The notes beneath the pieces are model-generated. The model saw only the letters and a program-made list of their open reading frames with translations. It had not been told where the DNA came from and did not search any database. A stretch of 64,000 bases of DNA from Paenibacillus whitsoniae. GTDB taxonomy: Bacteria; Bacillota; Bacilli; Paenibacillales; NBRC-103111. How positions within the stretch are numbered: position 1 is the stretch's first letter; every line of letters begins with the position of its first letter. The stretch covers positions 111,502 through 175,501 of the forward strand of contig NZ_RXHU01000042.1 in NCBI RefSeq assembly GCF_003955665.1. Reading direction: 5' to 3'. Made by a program: the position numbers and the translations under genes. Positions 1 through 7,947 of the stretch are shown piece by piece.

Positions 1-45
1 AGCTTCTTTGTTAGTTTTACAGTTCATCGATATCGACGCTAAGCT

Positions 46-1263
46 TTAGATTAGTGGCTTCGATGCGGCTGTCATCGATTCTCCTTTCTTATGGCTTTTC
101 AGCGTATATACAAGTGTTATGAGTGCAATAGCTCCTACGATAAGCGCCAGAATTTCTATCGCGGAACGAAAGCCATACAAGGAAGTTGCCAAACCACCGC
201 CATAAGCGCTCATTCCCTGAAATAGATAACAGACCACAAACACTGCTGATAAAAACTGTACGCGATATTGTGGAGGCGATTTGATCGCCGCGATACCTAA
301 GCCGCCGGCTGCTGAGAATCCATACGCCAGACCGCCTAGAATCGCCGAAATAATAAAGATGGCAAAAGAATGATACCTTGCAGCTGCAACCAATAAATAC
401 ATCGTTAGAATAATTGAAGCCATTCCCAATCGAATCGAAGTTACAGGCCCAAGACGACGGGCAATCGTAGCACTGACCGAGGCCAACAAGTAAGAGATGG
501 ATAGTACCGTGCCAATAATCAGAATATCTTGTGTGCCAACAACTTCACGGGCAATTTGTGCGCCAAGCGATAAAAACACCGCACCGTTAGCAAAACCAGC
601 GCCTACCGCCAGCGCAGCTAATATATAAGTACTTCCTAGTCCCCGCGGCACTGTAACCCCCTGCACTTTCCACTTCCGTTTTTCAGCGGATTGCGCTTTG
701 GTGCTTGCTGGCAGCAATAAACATAGCAGGATACTTAGTACGAGGAGGGCGAACAAAACCCAATAGCTCAAGTGCAAAGGCAGCGGCGCATATTTAATTA
801 GAGCCGCTCCGATAATCGTCGCCATAAATAGGCCCACCGCTTGCGTAATCGTCGTAATAGATCCGGGAAGCTGTTTATTGGAGCTGTAGTTGTATTCTAC
901 AAGCGCCGCCGCTCCCGCTCCTGATGTCAATCCGACCCCTATTCCTTGCAACCCTCGACCAATAAATAGCCAGTGTAAGCTTGGCGCTACGGCAAAAACG
1001 AATGCGCTAAGCAATAAAAATCCGAGCCCTAACAAGAGGGTTTGCTTACGGCCGATATAATCAGAAATATTTCCTACGAGCAGTAGAATCAGAATAAGTG
1101 CAACCGGATAAGTTGCAAAGACGCCGGTCGTCATCGATTTGGATAGATGCCATTGCGCCGCATAGACTGGAAACACAATGGAAGGAGCTGTGCTGGTCCA
1201 TAGACTCATCATCAAAACCCAGGCGACAATCCAGAATGCTCCTTTTGATGAGATGCTTTTCAT
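46..1263 (-). CDS. MFS transporter, 12-TM drug/metabolite exporter type
   Basis: A 405-aa, very hydrophobic protein with the pattern of a Major Facilitator Superfamily permease. It has about 12 membrane segments. A motif-A-like loop (GNISDYIGRKQTLL) follows TM2 near residues 64-77, and a GRGLQGIGVG stretch lies in TM4. The ATG is preceded by TAGGAGG at good spacing. It lies 55 bp downstream of the dehydrogenase on the same strand, so the two are probably one transcript controlled by the operators near 2.05-2.18 kb. Proton-driven efflux of a small molecule is the likely role; the substrate cannot be read from sequence. Confidence 0.85.
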   Translation of the reverse strand: MKSISSKGAFWIVAWVLMMSLWTSTAPSIVFPVYAAQWHLSKSMTTGVFATYPVALILILLLVGNISDYIGRKQTLLLGLGFLLLSAFVFAVAPSLHWLFIGRGLQGIGVGLTSGAGAAALVEYNYSSNKQLPGSITTITQAVGLFMATIIGAALIKYAPLPLHLSYWVLFALLVLSILLCLLLPASTKAQSAEKRKWKVQGVTVPRGLGSTYILAALAVGAGFANGAVFLSLGAQIAREVVGTQDILIIGTVLSISYLLASVSATIARRLGPVTSIRLGMASIILTMYLLVAAARYHSFAIFIISAILGGLAYGFSAAGGLGIAAIKSPPQYRVQFLSAVFVVCYLFQGMSAYGGGLATSLYGFRSAIEILALIVGAIALITLVYTLKSHKKGESMTAASKPLI

Positions 1264-1318
1264 GTGATTACCTCCTCTAGGTTTCTCCCGACAGACAATT
1301 GTTACCCTCCAGTTAGTA

Positions 1319-2017
1319 TTAAATGAATTGAGGATATAGAGCCTGAATACCGCCTGACAAGTTTTGCTGCGTTTTTCTGCTCAGCTCATCTGCCAAAATT
1401 TCATAGCTGCCTGATTCAATACCATTAATAGCAAGCTTTGCGACTTCGGCAGGGTTCGATTTCGGAGCTTGAATGTTTGCCGTCATATCCGTATCCATAT
1501 ATCCGACGTGCAGCCCAGAGACATGTATGTTTTTTGGTTGCAGGTGCAGACGAAATGCATTGGTCAAACTCCATTCTGCTGATTTTGCCGCGGAATAGGC
1601 ACCTGCGCCTGTTAAAGTCAGCCAGGAAAGTACAGAAAGGATATTTAAAATATGGCCCCCTCCGTTCTTCTCAAGGATCGGAGCAAAGGCTCGAATCATG
1701 GTCAGGGTACCGAAGTAGTGTGTGTCCATTTCCAATCGGATTTGGTCTATTTCACCCTCAAACAGAGAAGCGCCCGTGCTTGATCCTGCATTGTTGATTA
1801 GCAAAGTGACGTCGTTGGCAATTTCCGCTGCTGCAGCCACCGATTTCTCGTCCGTAATATCCAATTGCAGCGGAATGACACCCGGTAAATCAATCGTTTC
1901 CGGATTTCTTGCCCCGCCATAGACTTTCGCTCCTCTAGCGAGAAGTTCTTGCGCAAGTTGACGGCCCAAACCTCTGTTAGCTCCTGTTACTAATGCGACT
2001 GTTTTTGAAATTTTCAT
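1319..2017 (-). CDS. short-chain dehydrogenase/reductase (SDR)
   Basis: A 232-aa NAD(P)-dependent oxidoreductase of the classical SDR family. The Rossmann glycine motif TGANRGLG is close to the N-terminus, NNAG is mid-protein, and the catalytic YSAAK sits after an upstream serine. I start at the second ATG (MKISKTV) because AAGGAG lies 9 nt upstream of it; the ATG six bases earlier is only about 3 nt from that site. It is first in a likely SDR-MFS operon behind tandem palindromes that probably bind the adjacent TetR protein. A role in detoxifying a carbonyl or quinone compound is inference. Confidence 0.87.
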   Translation of the reverse strand: MKISKTVALVTGANRGLGRQLAQELLARGAKVYGGARNPETIDLPGVIPLQLDITDEKSVAAAAEIANDVTLLINNAGSSTGASLFEGEIDQIRLEMDTHYFGTLTMIRAFAPILEKNGGGHILNILSVLSWLTLTGAGAYSAAKSAEWSLTNAFRLHLQPKNIHVSGLHVGYMDTDMTANIQAPKSNPAEVAKLAINGIESGSYEILADELSRKTQQNLSGGIQALYPQFI

Positions 2018-2045
2018 GTACATGCACTCCTTCTTTCGTTTATTT

Positions 2046-2176
2046 GAGAACGATCATTCTTTAATGATCAAAAAAAATAATAACCTCAATCCTACGCCTG
2101 ATTCAAGAATGATCGTTCTTAAATTGAATCAAGCACGTTTCTTCCACGCAACTTAGCTTATCAATTTAAGAACGAT
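2046..2176. promoter_or_regulatory. tandem palindromic operators, probable TetR sites
   Basis: Two near-identical inverted repeats lie between the tetR stop and the SDR start: AGAACGATCATTCT within 2046-2062 and AAGAATGATCGTTCTT at 2105-2120. A half-site, TTAAGAACGAT, lies at 2166-2176. The second palindrome is nested in an outer GATTCAA/TTGAATC pair. Size, symmetry and position fit operators of the TetR protein encoded just upstream. Binding is inferred. Confidence 0.65.
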
Positions 2177-2191
2177 AAGTCAAGAATATTT

Positions 2192-2776
2192 CTAAGCGAG
2201 AATTGACAATGCTACCTTTACGGCATCTTCCAACACTTTTCGATCGGTCACGACTTTGGCCAGCACATAAAGCCCGTTTCTTGTACTCAAAAGAAATCTG
2301 GCGGCTTCTTGAGCGTTGTGTTCCGTTTTCAAAACACCTTGCTGCTGAGCACGTATCAGAAATTTATAGAAAGACATTTCCATATCGGAGATATAAGTCC
2401 CTACACGGAAAGATGTTACGGGATCTACCGCCCCTAGTTCCATCGCTGTGTTCGTAATAAAGCATCCGCGGCGTGCCGTTTCCTCACTCATGGCAAGATC
2501 AATCAGCTTGTCAAAATAGCGCGACAGCAGCTCTTTCGAATTTCCATCTTCCTCTAGAATTCGAAAAGCCCGGTCTTTCGTCACTTCTCGAAAACGATCT
2601 AAACAGGTTAAAAAAAGTTGATTTTTATCTCCAAACGTATCGTAAAGGCTGCCTCTGTGGACACCTGTATGTGCGACCAAATCTTGTATGGAAGTACGTT
2701 CATACCCTTTCTGCCAGAACAGCTCCATCGCTTTATCGAGTACAGCTTCTTGATCAAATTCTCTGGGTCTAGCCAT
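2192..2776 (-). CDS. TetR/AcrR family transcriptional regulator
   Basis: A 194-aa regulator with an N-terminal TetR helix-turn-helix. MARPREFD leads into a helix, then TSIQDLVAHTGVHRGSLYDTFGDK (about residues 28-51), the classic recognition-helix pattern. The C-terminal two thirds is the ligand-binding and dimer domain and cannot be assigned a ligand. The ATG follows GGAGGGGG at about 6-8 nt; an in-frame TTG directly before it is less likely. It is transcribed in the same direction as the SDR-MFS pair, with palindromic operators in between, so it probably represses that pair and perhaps itself. Confidence 0.9.
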   Translation of the reverse strand: MARPREFDQEAVLDKAMELFWQKGYERTSIQDLVAHTGVHRGSLYDTFGDKNQLFLTCLDRFREVTKDRAFRILEEDGNSKELLSRYFDKLIDLAMSEETARRGCFITNTAMELGAVDPVTSFRVGTYISDMEMSFYKFLIRAQQQGVLKTEHNAQEAARFLLSTRNGLYVLAKVVTDRKVLEDAVKVALSILA

Positions 2777-2864
2777 CAATTCCCCCTCCTCACTTGTCTA
2801 TCATAATCGTTTAAAAACAAATCGTAAACATGAACTTTCTCGTATAAGAGGGCATTGATACGTC

Positions 2865-2910
2865 CAAAAAAGCCGTCCCAGAAGTCATCAACCCGACTCC
2901 AGGGACAGCT
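2865..2910 (-). terminator. rho-independent terminator of pepF
   Basis: On the minus strand AGCTGTCCC pairs with GGGACGGCT (one G-U pair), with an inner GGAGTC/GACTTC extension, followed by six T. It lies directly after the pepF stop. Confidence 0.85.
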
Positions 2911-2915
2911 CTCAT

Positions 2916-4721
2916 TTACTTCACTTTGGCTTCGGTAAGCGCCATAAACTGTTTGACATCGACGATCGCCATATCGACAGCGCTTTGCCAGAAATCCGGC
3001 TCCGTCAGGTCGACGCCGAGATGCTTCTTCGCCAGCGCTTCCACCGTCATGCTGCCGGTATCGCGCAGCAGCGCAACGTATTTGTCCTCGAACGCGGCGC
3101 CTTCCTGCAGCGCACGCGCGTAGATGCCCGCACTGAACATGTACCCGAACGTGTACGGGAAATTGTAGAACGGCACGTCCGTCGCGTAGAAGTGAAGCTT
3201 TGCCGCCCAGAAATGCGGGTGATACGAGCTCAGCGCATCCTTGTACGCCAGCTTCTGCGCCTCAACCATCAGCTCGCTCAACCGCTCGCTGCTGACCAGC
3301 CCTTGACGACGCTCCGCATAGAAGTTCGTCTCAAAAATAAACCGCGCATGAATGTTCATGAAGAAGGCGATCGCCCGCTGGATTTTATCCTCCAGCAATA
3401 CAATCCGCTCGTCGTCCGTGGACGCCTGCTTCACAACGGCATCCGCGACGATCATCTCCGCGAACGTGGACGCCGTCTCCGCAACGTTCATCGCGTACTC
3501 CTGGGCCAGCTGCGGCATATCCGTCATCACATGACTGTGATAAGCGTGGCCGAGCTCATGCGCAAGCGTAGAGACGTTGTTCAGCGTGCCGCCATACGTC
3601 ATGAAAATGCGAGACTCGCCCTTGATCGGGAACGAGGTGCAGAAGCCCCCTGGACGCTTGCCAGGGCGGTCCTCCGCCTCGATCCAGCGGTGCTCGAACG
3701 CCTGCTCAGAGAACGCCGCCAGCTTCGGGCTGAACGGCTTGAACTGATCGACGATCAGGGCAGCGCCTTCATCGTACGAGATTTTTTTGGACGAGTCGCC
3801 CAGCGGCGCATCCACGTCCACCCAAGCAAGCTTGTCGACGCCAATCAGCTTCGCCTTGCGATTCAAATAATTAACGAAAATGTCCTTGTTGCGGTCAATG
3901 ACGTCCCACATGACCTTCAGCGTCTTCTCTTCCATCCGGTTGATGGCAAGCGGTTCCTTATGTACGCTGTCCCAGCCGCGGTATTTATACACCTGCAGCC
4001 GGAAGCCCGCCAAGTGATTCAACGCCTCTGCGCAGTACTCGGCCTTGTCCGCCCAAGCGCTCTCCCACTTCTCAAAAAGCGCCAGCCGCTCCTCGCGGTT
4101 CTCGGTATGCAGCTTATTGAAAGCCTGCCCCGCCGACAGGGTGACGGACTTTCCGTCTTCTTCGATCGTCATGCCGAATTGACCTACGGTCGAATTATAC
4201 AAGTCGCCCCACCCATGATAGCCGTCTACGGCCAAATCATTGATTAAAGCTTCCATCTCAGGCGCCAGCTTTTCCTTCGCCAGTGCGCGGCGCTCCTCCA
4301 AAGCAAAAGCCACTCCGGCGAATGGTTCCTTGTGCAGAATCGCGGACCAAACGTCATCCGGAATGCCCGTCAGCACTTGATCAAAATGCGTCAAGGACGA
4401 CAAATGCTCCGCGGACAAGCTCTTGACCTGACCGTTCAGGGCAGGCGCTTTCTTATCTTTTTGATTATCGGCTAGCAAACACCCTACGAATGAATCCGCT
4501 TCAATGATGTGCTTCAAATTGTGCTGGTAACGCTCCACCAGGCTCGCCAAAGCGGCTGTGTCATCTGCGTTCTGAGGCGGGGCCGTCGTGCGAACCTCCT
4601 CTTGAAACGCTGCGATCGAGGCTTGCAGCACCTTCAAATGCTCCGCAAATGCCGCAGACCCGCTTCCACCCGGGAAAAAAGCGTCAAGATCCCATGTTTG
4701 ATTCAGAGGCAATTTCAACAT
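2916..4721 (-). CDS. pepF: M3 family oligoendopeptidase F
   Basis: A 601-aa zinc metallopeptidase of family M3, the usual length for PepF. The zinc site HELGH is at residues 388-392, with the third-ligand region NVAETAS giving Glu415. No signal peptide is present, so it should act in the cytoplasm on short peptides, in peptide recycling and sporulation-related turnover in related Bacilli. The start ATG (MLKLPLNQTW) matches the conserved N-terminus. It has its own terminator and is divergent from the small gene yycC, so it is probably monocistronic. Confidence 0.93.
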   Translation of the reverse strand: MLKLPLNQTWDLDAFFPGGSGSAAFAEHLKVLQASIAAFQEEVRTTAPPQNADDTAALASLVERYQHNLKHIIEADSFVGCLLADNQKDKKAPALNGQVKSLSAEHLSSLTHFDQVLTGIPDDVWSAILHKEPFAGVAFALEERRALAKEKLAPEMEALINDLAVDGYHGWGDLYNSTVGQFGMTIEEDGKSVTLSAGQAFNKLHTENREERLALFEKWESAWADKAEYCAEALNHLAGFRLQVYKYRGWDSVHKEPLAINRMEEKTLKVMWDVIDRNKDIFVNYLNRKAKLIGVDKLAWVDVDAPLGDSSKKISYDEGAALIVDQFKPFSPKLAAFSEQAFEHRWIEAEDRPGKRPGGFCTSFPIKGESRIFMTYGGTLNNVSTLAHELGHAYHSHVMTDMPQLAQEYAMNVAETASTFAEMIVADAVVKQASTDDERIVLLEDKIQRAIAFFMNIHARFIFETNFYAERRQGLVSSERLSELMVEAQKLAYKDALSSYHPHFWAAKLHFYATDVPFYNFPYTFGYMFSAGIYARALQEGAAFEDKYVALLRDTGSMTVEALAKKHLGVDLTEPDFWQSAVDMAIVDVKQFMALTEAKVK

Positions 4722-4870
4722 TGATCACCTGTCCTTTCCACTATTTATTAAATCATATCCGCCCGCGAGAAGAAAGCGCCTCATCTTCCTCATTGCTTAT
4801 AGGTCAAAAGTATGATTCAATGAGAAAGAGTTCCGCTGAAAAATCTGGAACAGGATAGGTGACTAACACA

Positions 4871-5032
4871 ATGAAACCCTTACAAATTTCCCCCGAGACT
4901 GCCGTCAAACTTGCCGAGCAGTTAAACGTGCCTTTAGAACATCTCATGCATATGCCACAACATATTTTATTGCAAAAAATCGCCGAACTTGCCAAAAACG
5001 CCTCTCCAGGCGACGGAACGGAATCCAAGTAA
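4871..5032 (+). CDS. yycC: YycC-like small protein, 53 aa
   Basis: A short gene encoding MKPLQISPETAVKLAEQLNV and continuing with a HMPQHILLQKIAELAK segment. I recognise this as the YycC-like family of Bacillales, small proteins of about 50 residues with no established function. The protein is mostly predicted helix with no membrane segment. An AGGTGA at about 9 nt gives a modest ribosome site. It is divergent from pepF and directly followed by a small zinc-ribbon gene. Confidence 0.75.
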   Translation: MKPLQISPETAVKLAEQLNVPLEHLMHMPQHILLQKIAELAKNASPGDGTESK

Positions 5033-5035
5033 GCT

Positions 5036-5275
5036 GTGATACCTTTTATCAATACGTGGCCGTATGAGATCATCATGAAAGACATTTACGTGGCGGAGTG
5101 CCCGTTCTGCCAAAGCGCGAACGTGCTCCTGCCGCTCAAAATTCACGAGCTGACCTCGATTCATGAAGGCAAAAAAAAGCTACTCGTCTTCCCATGCTGC
5201 CATAATAAACTGACGATTGTCGATACGGATCGCGACTATTTATTAGCAGACACGCCGGTGCGGAGCCGGTCCTAA
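5036..5275 (+). CDS. small zinc-ribbon protein, function unknown
   Basis: A 79-codon frame from a GTG; an alternative ATG is at 5075 and neither start has a strong ribosome site. The core carries CPFC and, 30-odd residues later, PCCHNK, a likely treble-clef or zinc-ribbon arrangement, with well-ordered sequence between. It begins 4 nt after yycC and ends 38 nt before the GGDEF gene, so all three may be cotranscribed. I do not recognise a characterised family. A nucleic-acid or metal-binding role is only suggested by the cysteines. Confidence 0.5.
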   Translation: MIPFINTWPYEIIMKDIYVAECPFCQSANVLLPLKIHELTSIHEGKKKLLVFPCCHNKLTIVDTDRDYLLADTPVRSRS

Positions 5276-5313
5276 GACGCAGCTTTCTCATGTGAGGAGA
5301 AGAGTTCCCCCCA

Positions 5314-6417
5314 ATGAATACGTACCTTGTTCCTTTGACAAGTGCATGTACCTTGATCACTCTGAACTACGTGGCAATCAAAATCCGCAGCAAAATGCTC
5401 ATCGACTCCCATGAGCAGGCACTGGCGCCGCTGCTTACTGGGCTGGCCAGCATCGTCATGATGCTGGTCCCTTTTCCGGCGTCGCTCGGCTTCATCGATC
5501 TGCGCTCCCTGCCGATCTTTATGGCGGGCATCCGCTATGGATTTGCAAGCGCGCTGCTCTCGACCCTGCTCCCTGCCATCGCGACGCTGCTGTTCACGGA
5601 CGGCAATCCGTGGCTGCTGATCGGCCAAGAGCTCCTGATTCCCGCCGTGCTGGCCGCCTTCTTCCATAACCAGGAATATCGCAGCGGCTTTATGGATATT
5701 CCGATCAAGCATGCATTTCAATTATCCATCAGCGGGCTTGTGTTGCGCTGTGTCAGCCAACTGGCGCTCGGCAGCGCGCTCACTTTGCCGCTTTTGGTGG
5801 ATCAACTGCTCATCACCGGCATCATCTTCGCGACATTCGCCATCATTCTCATTATGATCAACGATGAGAACCGCAGCTGGCGCTTGCAGCGGGAACTGGA
5901 GCTGCAGGCCAATCAAGACGGCCTTACCAAGCTGCCGAACCTGCGCAGCTTCCTGCCGATTGCAGCGAATTTGCTGCGCAAGCGCAATATCTCAATTCTC
6001 ATGATCGACCTGGACAATTTCAAACAGTACAACGACTTCTACGGCCATTTGGCTGGCGACCAACTGCTGAGGGAGATCTCCTCCTTGCTGCGGCACCACA
6101 TTGACGAGCAGGATTACTTGGCCCGCTACGGCGGCGAGGAATTCATTCTGCTCAGTACAGAGACAAATCCGGCACGACTCACCGCCTACGCCAAATCCCT
6201 TTGCGATAAAGTAGCGGAGACGTTCGCACAGAACGACCAGCCAAGAGCCATTCCCATTACGATCTCAATCGGCATGGCGATTTCGCCGAACACATCGGTC
6301 GAGCTTAAGAAAGTCATCTCCGAAGCGGATCAAGCGCTTTACGCTTCCAAGCACGGCGGCAAAAACAGAGCAACTCTCTTCACGATTCGCCCGCACCAAC
6401 AAAAAATGAACGCGTAG
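5314..6417 (+). CDS. membrane diguanylate cyclase (5TM sensor plus GGDEF)
   Basis: A 367-aa protein with about five or six membrane segments (residues 5-185), reading like a 5TM-5TMR_LYT sensor module, followed by a GGDEF domain. The active-site motif is GGEEF at residues 273-277 inside ARYGGEEF, and the metal-binding IDLDNFKQYND stretch is intact, so it should make cyclic di-GMP. The usual inhibitory I-site (RxxD) upstream is replaced by DEQD, so product feedback through that site is probably absent. A PilZ effector is encoded 6 kb downstream. The stop codon lies inside the terminator stem. Confidence 0.9.
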   Translation: MNTYLVPLTSACTLITLNYVAIKIRSKMLIDSHEQALAPLLTGLASIVMMLVPFPASLGFIDLRSLPIFMAGIRYGFASALLSTLLPAIATLLFTDGNPWLLIGQELLIPAVLAAFFHNQEYRSGFMDIPIKHAFQLSISGLVLRCVSQLALGSALTLPLLVDQLLITGIIFATFAIILIMINDENRSWRLQRELELQANQDGLTKLPNLRSFLPIAANLLRKRNISILMIDLDNFKQYNDFYGHLAGDQLLREISSLLRHHIDEQDYLARYGGEEFILLSTETNPARLTAYAKSLCDKVAETFAQNDQPRAIPITISIGMAISPNTSVELKKVISEADQALYASKHGGKNRATLFTIRPHQQKMNA

Positions 6418-6457
6418 CCCCTCCGGTCACTCCCGGTCCAGGGCATTCGCGTTCATT
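6405..6457. terminator. bidirectional terminator between the GGDEF and DUF2225 genes
   Basis: A perfect 10-bp stem AATGAACGCG/CGCGTTCATT with an inner GCCC/GGGC extension, flanked by an A-rich run on the left and a T-rich run on the right. It lies between convergent genes and overlaps the end of the GGDEF gene. Confidence 0.75.
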
Positions 6458-6480
6458 TACGTTTAAGCAGCTACCTTCTT

Positions 6481-7182
6481 TTATTTGGCCTGCTTCATTT
6501 CCTCCGGCAAGTCCAGCCGCATCGCCAGCATGTCCTCCCTCGTTGTCACCCATTGCTCACGGCTCGCCCGGATCATCCCGGCGTCCATAATTTTGCGATC
6601 GTTGATGATGCGCGAGAACCATCGTACCGCTTCATTAAATCGTTTCAGCCGCCGGTTCAGCTCGCCCATCAAATACATCAACCGCGCATTGTTGAGATCC
6701 ATGCCTTCCGTTTCAAAAACGCTGACATACGCCTCGAGCGCAAATGCCAGAAACCGCTCTTCCTGTGACGTATCGCCATGGATGCGGTACAGCCACGCCA
6801 GGTGGTGCAGGAGTCCTGCCACGACCCGTGGCTTCTCGTTCTTAATCTGCGCACAGAGCAGCGCCAGCTTGTAGCTTTGAAGCGCTTCTTCCCATGTACG
6901 TTCGCCGGAATAATCACGGACCGTCCAGATTTTAGCCACCCGTTCATAGAATGCCTCGCGCTGCGCCTGCGTCCAGCGATCCGAGAAATTCTCAGAGTGC
7001 GCGAAACCGCAATACGGACAAATGCGAACAACATAGTAATCCGGATTCGTGTCTTTATAATGAACGCAGAAATCTGTATCAGTTTTGACCGCCTTTTTAA
7101 AGCTCGGCCGAACCTTCTTTGTCGTGAAACCATTGCTGCAGAAGGTGCAAGTAACGGAAATGTCGTAGAGAGGATCTACCAT
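6481..7182 (-). CDS. DUF2225 family protein with zinc-binding cysteines
   Basis: A 233-aa soluble protein. The N-terminal part carries CTFC near residue 11 and CPYCGF near residue 55, a split zinc site typical of DUF2225. The C-terminal two thirds is helical with TPR-like repeats (for example ALQSYKLALLCAQ and RFNEAVRWFSRII). GGGAGAG precedes the ATG. The family is widespread in Bacillales with no established function; TPR-like repeats usually bind proteins. It is convergent with the GGDEF gene and downstream of the globin gene. Confidence 0.75.
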   Translation of the reverse strand: MVDPLYDISVTCTFCSNGFTTKKVRPSFKKAVKTDTDFCVHYKDTNPDYYVVRICPYCGFAHSENFSDRWTQAQREAFYERVAKIWTVRDYSGERTWEEALQSYKLALLCAQIKNEKPRVVAGLLHHLAWLYRIHGDTSQEERFLAFALEAYVSVFETEGMDLNNARLMYLMGELNRRLKRFNEAVRWFSRIINDRKIMDAGMIRASREQWVTTREDMLAMRLDLPEEMKQAK

Positions 7183-7226
7183 CCAAATCTCTCCCTTTCC
7201 CCGAAGTAGTAATGTTGCCCAAGATA

Positions 7227-7619
7227 TTAGTCCTCGTCCGGCGTGTTGATGAAATGGTACGCAGGACCCTGCAAGCGTTCGAGCAGGAACCGTTTCAAAT
7301 CATCCGGCATTCCGATCTCGCCCATCGCTTCCGACATACAGCCGAGCCAAGCATCGGCCCGCTCTCTCGTAATTAGAAACGGCATATGTCTGGCGCGCAT
7401 CATCGGATGTCCATATTGATCGGAGTACAGCTGCGGTCCGCCAAAAAACTGCGTTAGAAACAAATATTGTTTATCCATAACAGGATGAATATCTTCGGGA
7501 AAAAGCGGCCCAAGCAGCGGATGCGCCTGCACCTTCGGATAGAAAGCTTCGACCAACCTGCGAATCGTCGGCGCCCCTCCCATCAGATCGTACACCGTAT
7601 TGCCGTTCGTTTCAGACAT
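7227..7619 (-). CDS. truncated haemoglobin, group II type
   Basis: A 130-aa 2-over-2 globin, the normal length for a truncated haemoglobin. The proximal haem ligand is His78 in ARHMPF, Tyr27 is at the expected B10 position, and Trp91 at the expected G8 position, together the signature of group II (YjbI/GlbO type). These proteins bind O2, NO or related ligands in the cytoplasm. A GAGGGG site precedes the ATG. It lies 22 bp downstream of a 33-codon membrane-peptide gene, so the two are likely cotranscribed. Confidence 0.9.
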   Translation of the reverse strand: MSETNGNTVYDLMGGAPTIRRLVEAFYPKVQAHPLLGPLFPEDIHPVMDKQYLFLTQFFGGPQLYSDQYGHPMMRARHMPFLITRERADAWLGCMSEAMGEIGMPDDLKRFLLERLQGPAYHFINTPDED

Positions 7620-7641
7620 GGGAAACCCCTCACAGTTGGAA

Positions 7642-7743
7642 TCAGTAATAATGGTCTATATCCTCATCGGCCGTCCGCATCAGCGTTTCTCGAATGACAA
7701 ACACGAATACACAGACAACAATACCGGCAATGACACTTGTCAT
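7642..7743 (-). CDS. 33-aa single-span membrane peptide upstream of the globin gene
   Basis: A small open frame starting MTSVIAGIVVCVFVFVIRET and ending in an acidic tyrosine-rich tail (DEDIDHYY). It has one hydrophobic span (residues 4-17) followed by a positive and then an acidic tail. GGGAGTG lies about 7 nt upstream of the ATG, and the gene ends 22 bp before the globin start. Ribosome site, membrane-peptide composition and tight spacing argue it is real. I do not recognise a family. Confidence 0.6.
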   Translation of the reverse strand: MTSVIAGIVVCVFVFVIRETLMRTADEDIDHYY

Positions 7744-7947
7744 TTCAATCACTCCCGTTCGCATAGGATTATTCGACCATTACTTTAGGCTTCCCGAGCG
7801 CTAAATGTAGCTCTACAACAAGCCCCTATTAGTACTATATTACCATAAAAACTGACAAGATACATTACAAAAGTAGGGCAAAAAACGGGACGGCATGTCT
7901 GTCCACCTCATCTCATAAGCTTAGAAGAGAGGGGGGATCGACCGGAT
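7744..7947. promoter_or_regulatory. divergent promoter region, globin peptide / ylbJ
   Basis: A 204-bp AT-rich gap between divergent genes. On the plus strand CTATATT (7835-7841) and GATACATT (7859-7866) resemble the two halves of a sigma-E promoter, but the 17-nt spacer is longer than usual. The ylbJ family is typically expressed in the mother cell, so the resemblance is worth noting at low confidence. AGAGGGGGGA before 7948 is the ylbJ ribosome site. Confidence 0.3.

Noticed and set aside
2985..4247. A 420-codon open frame on the plus strand opposite pepF
   Set aside because: It is antisense to the well-supported peptidase, arginine-rich, with no ribosome site or recognisable domain. It is a by-product of codon bias.
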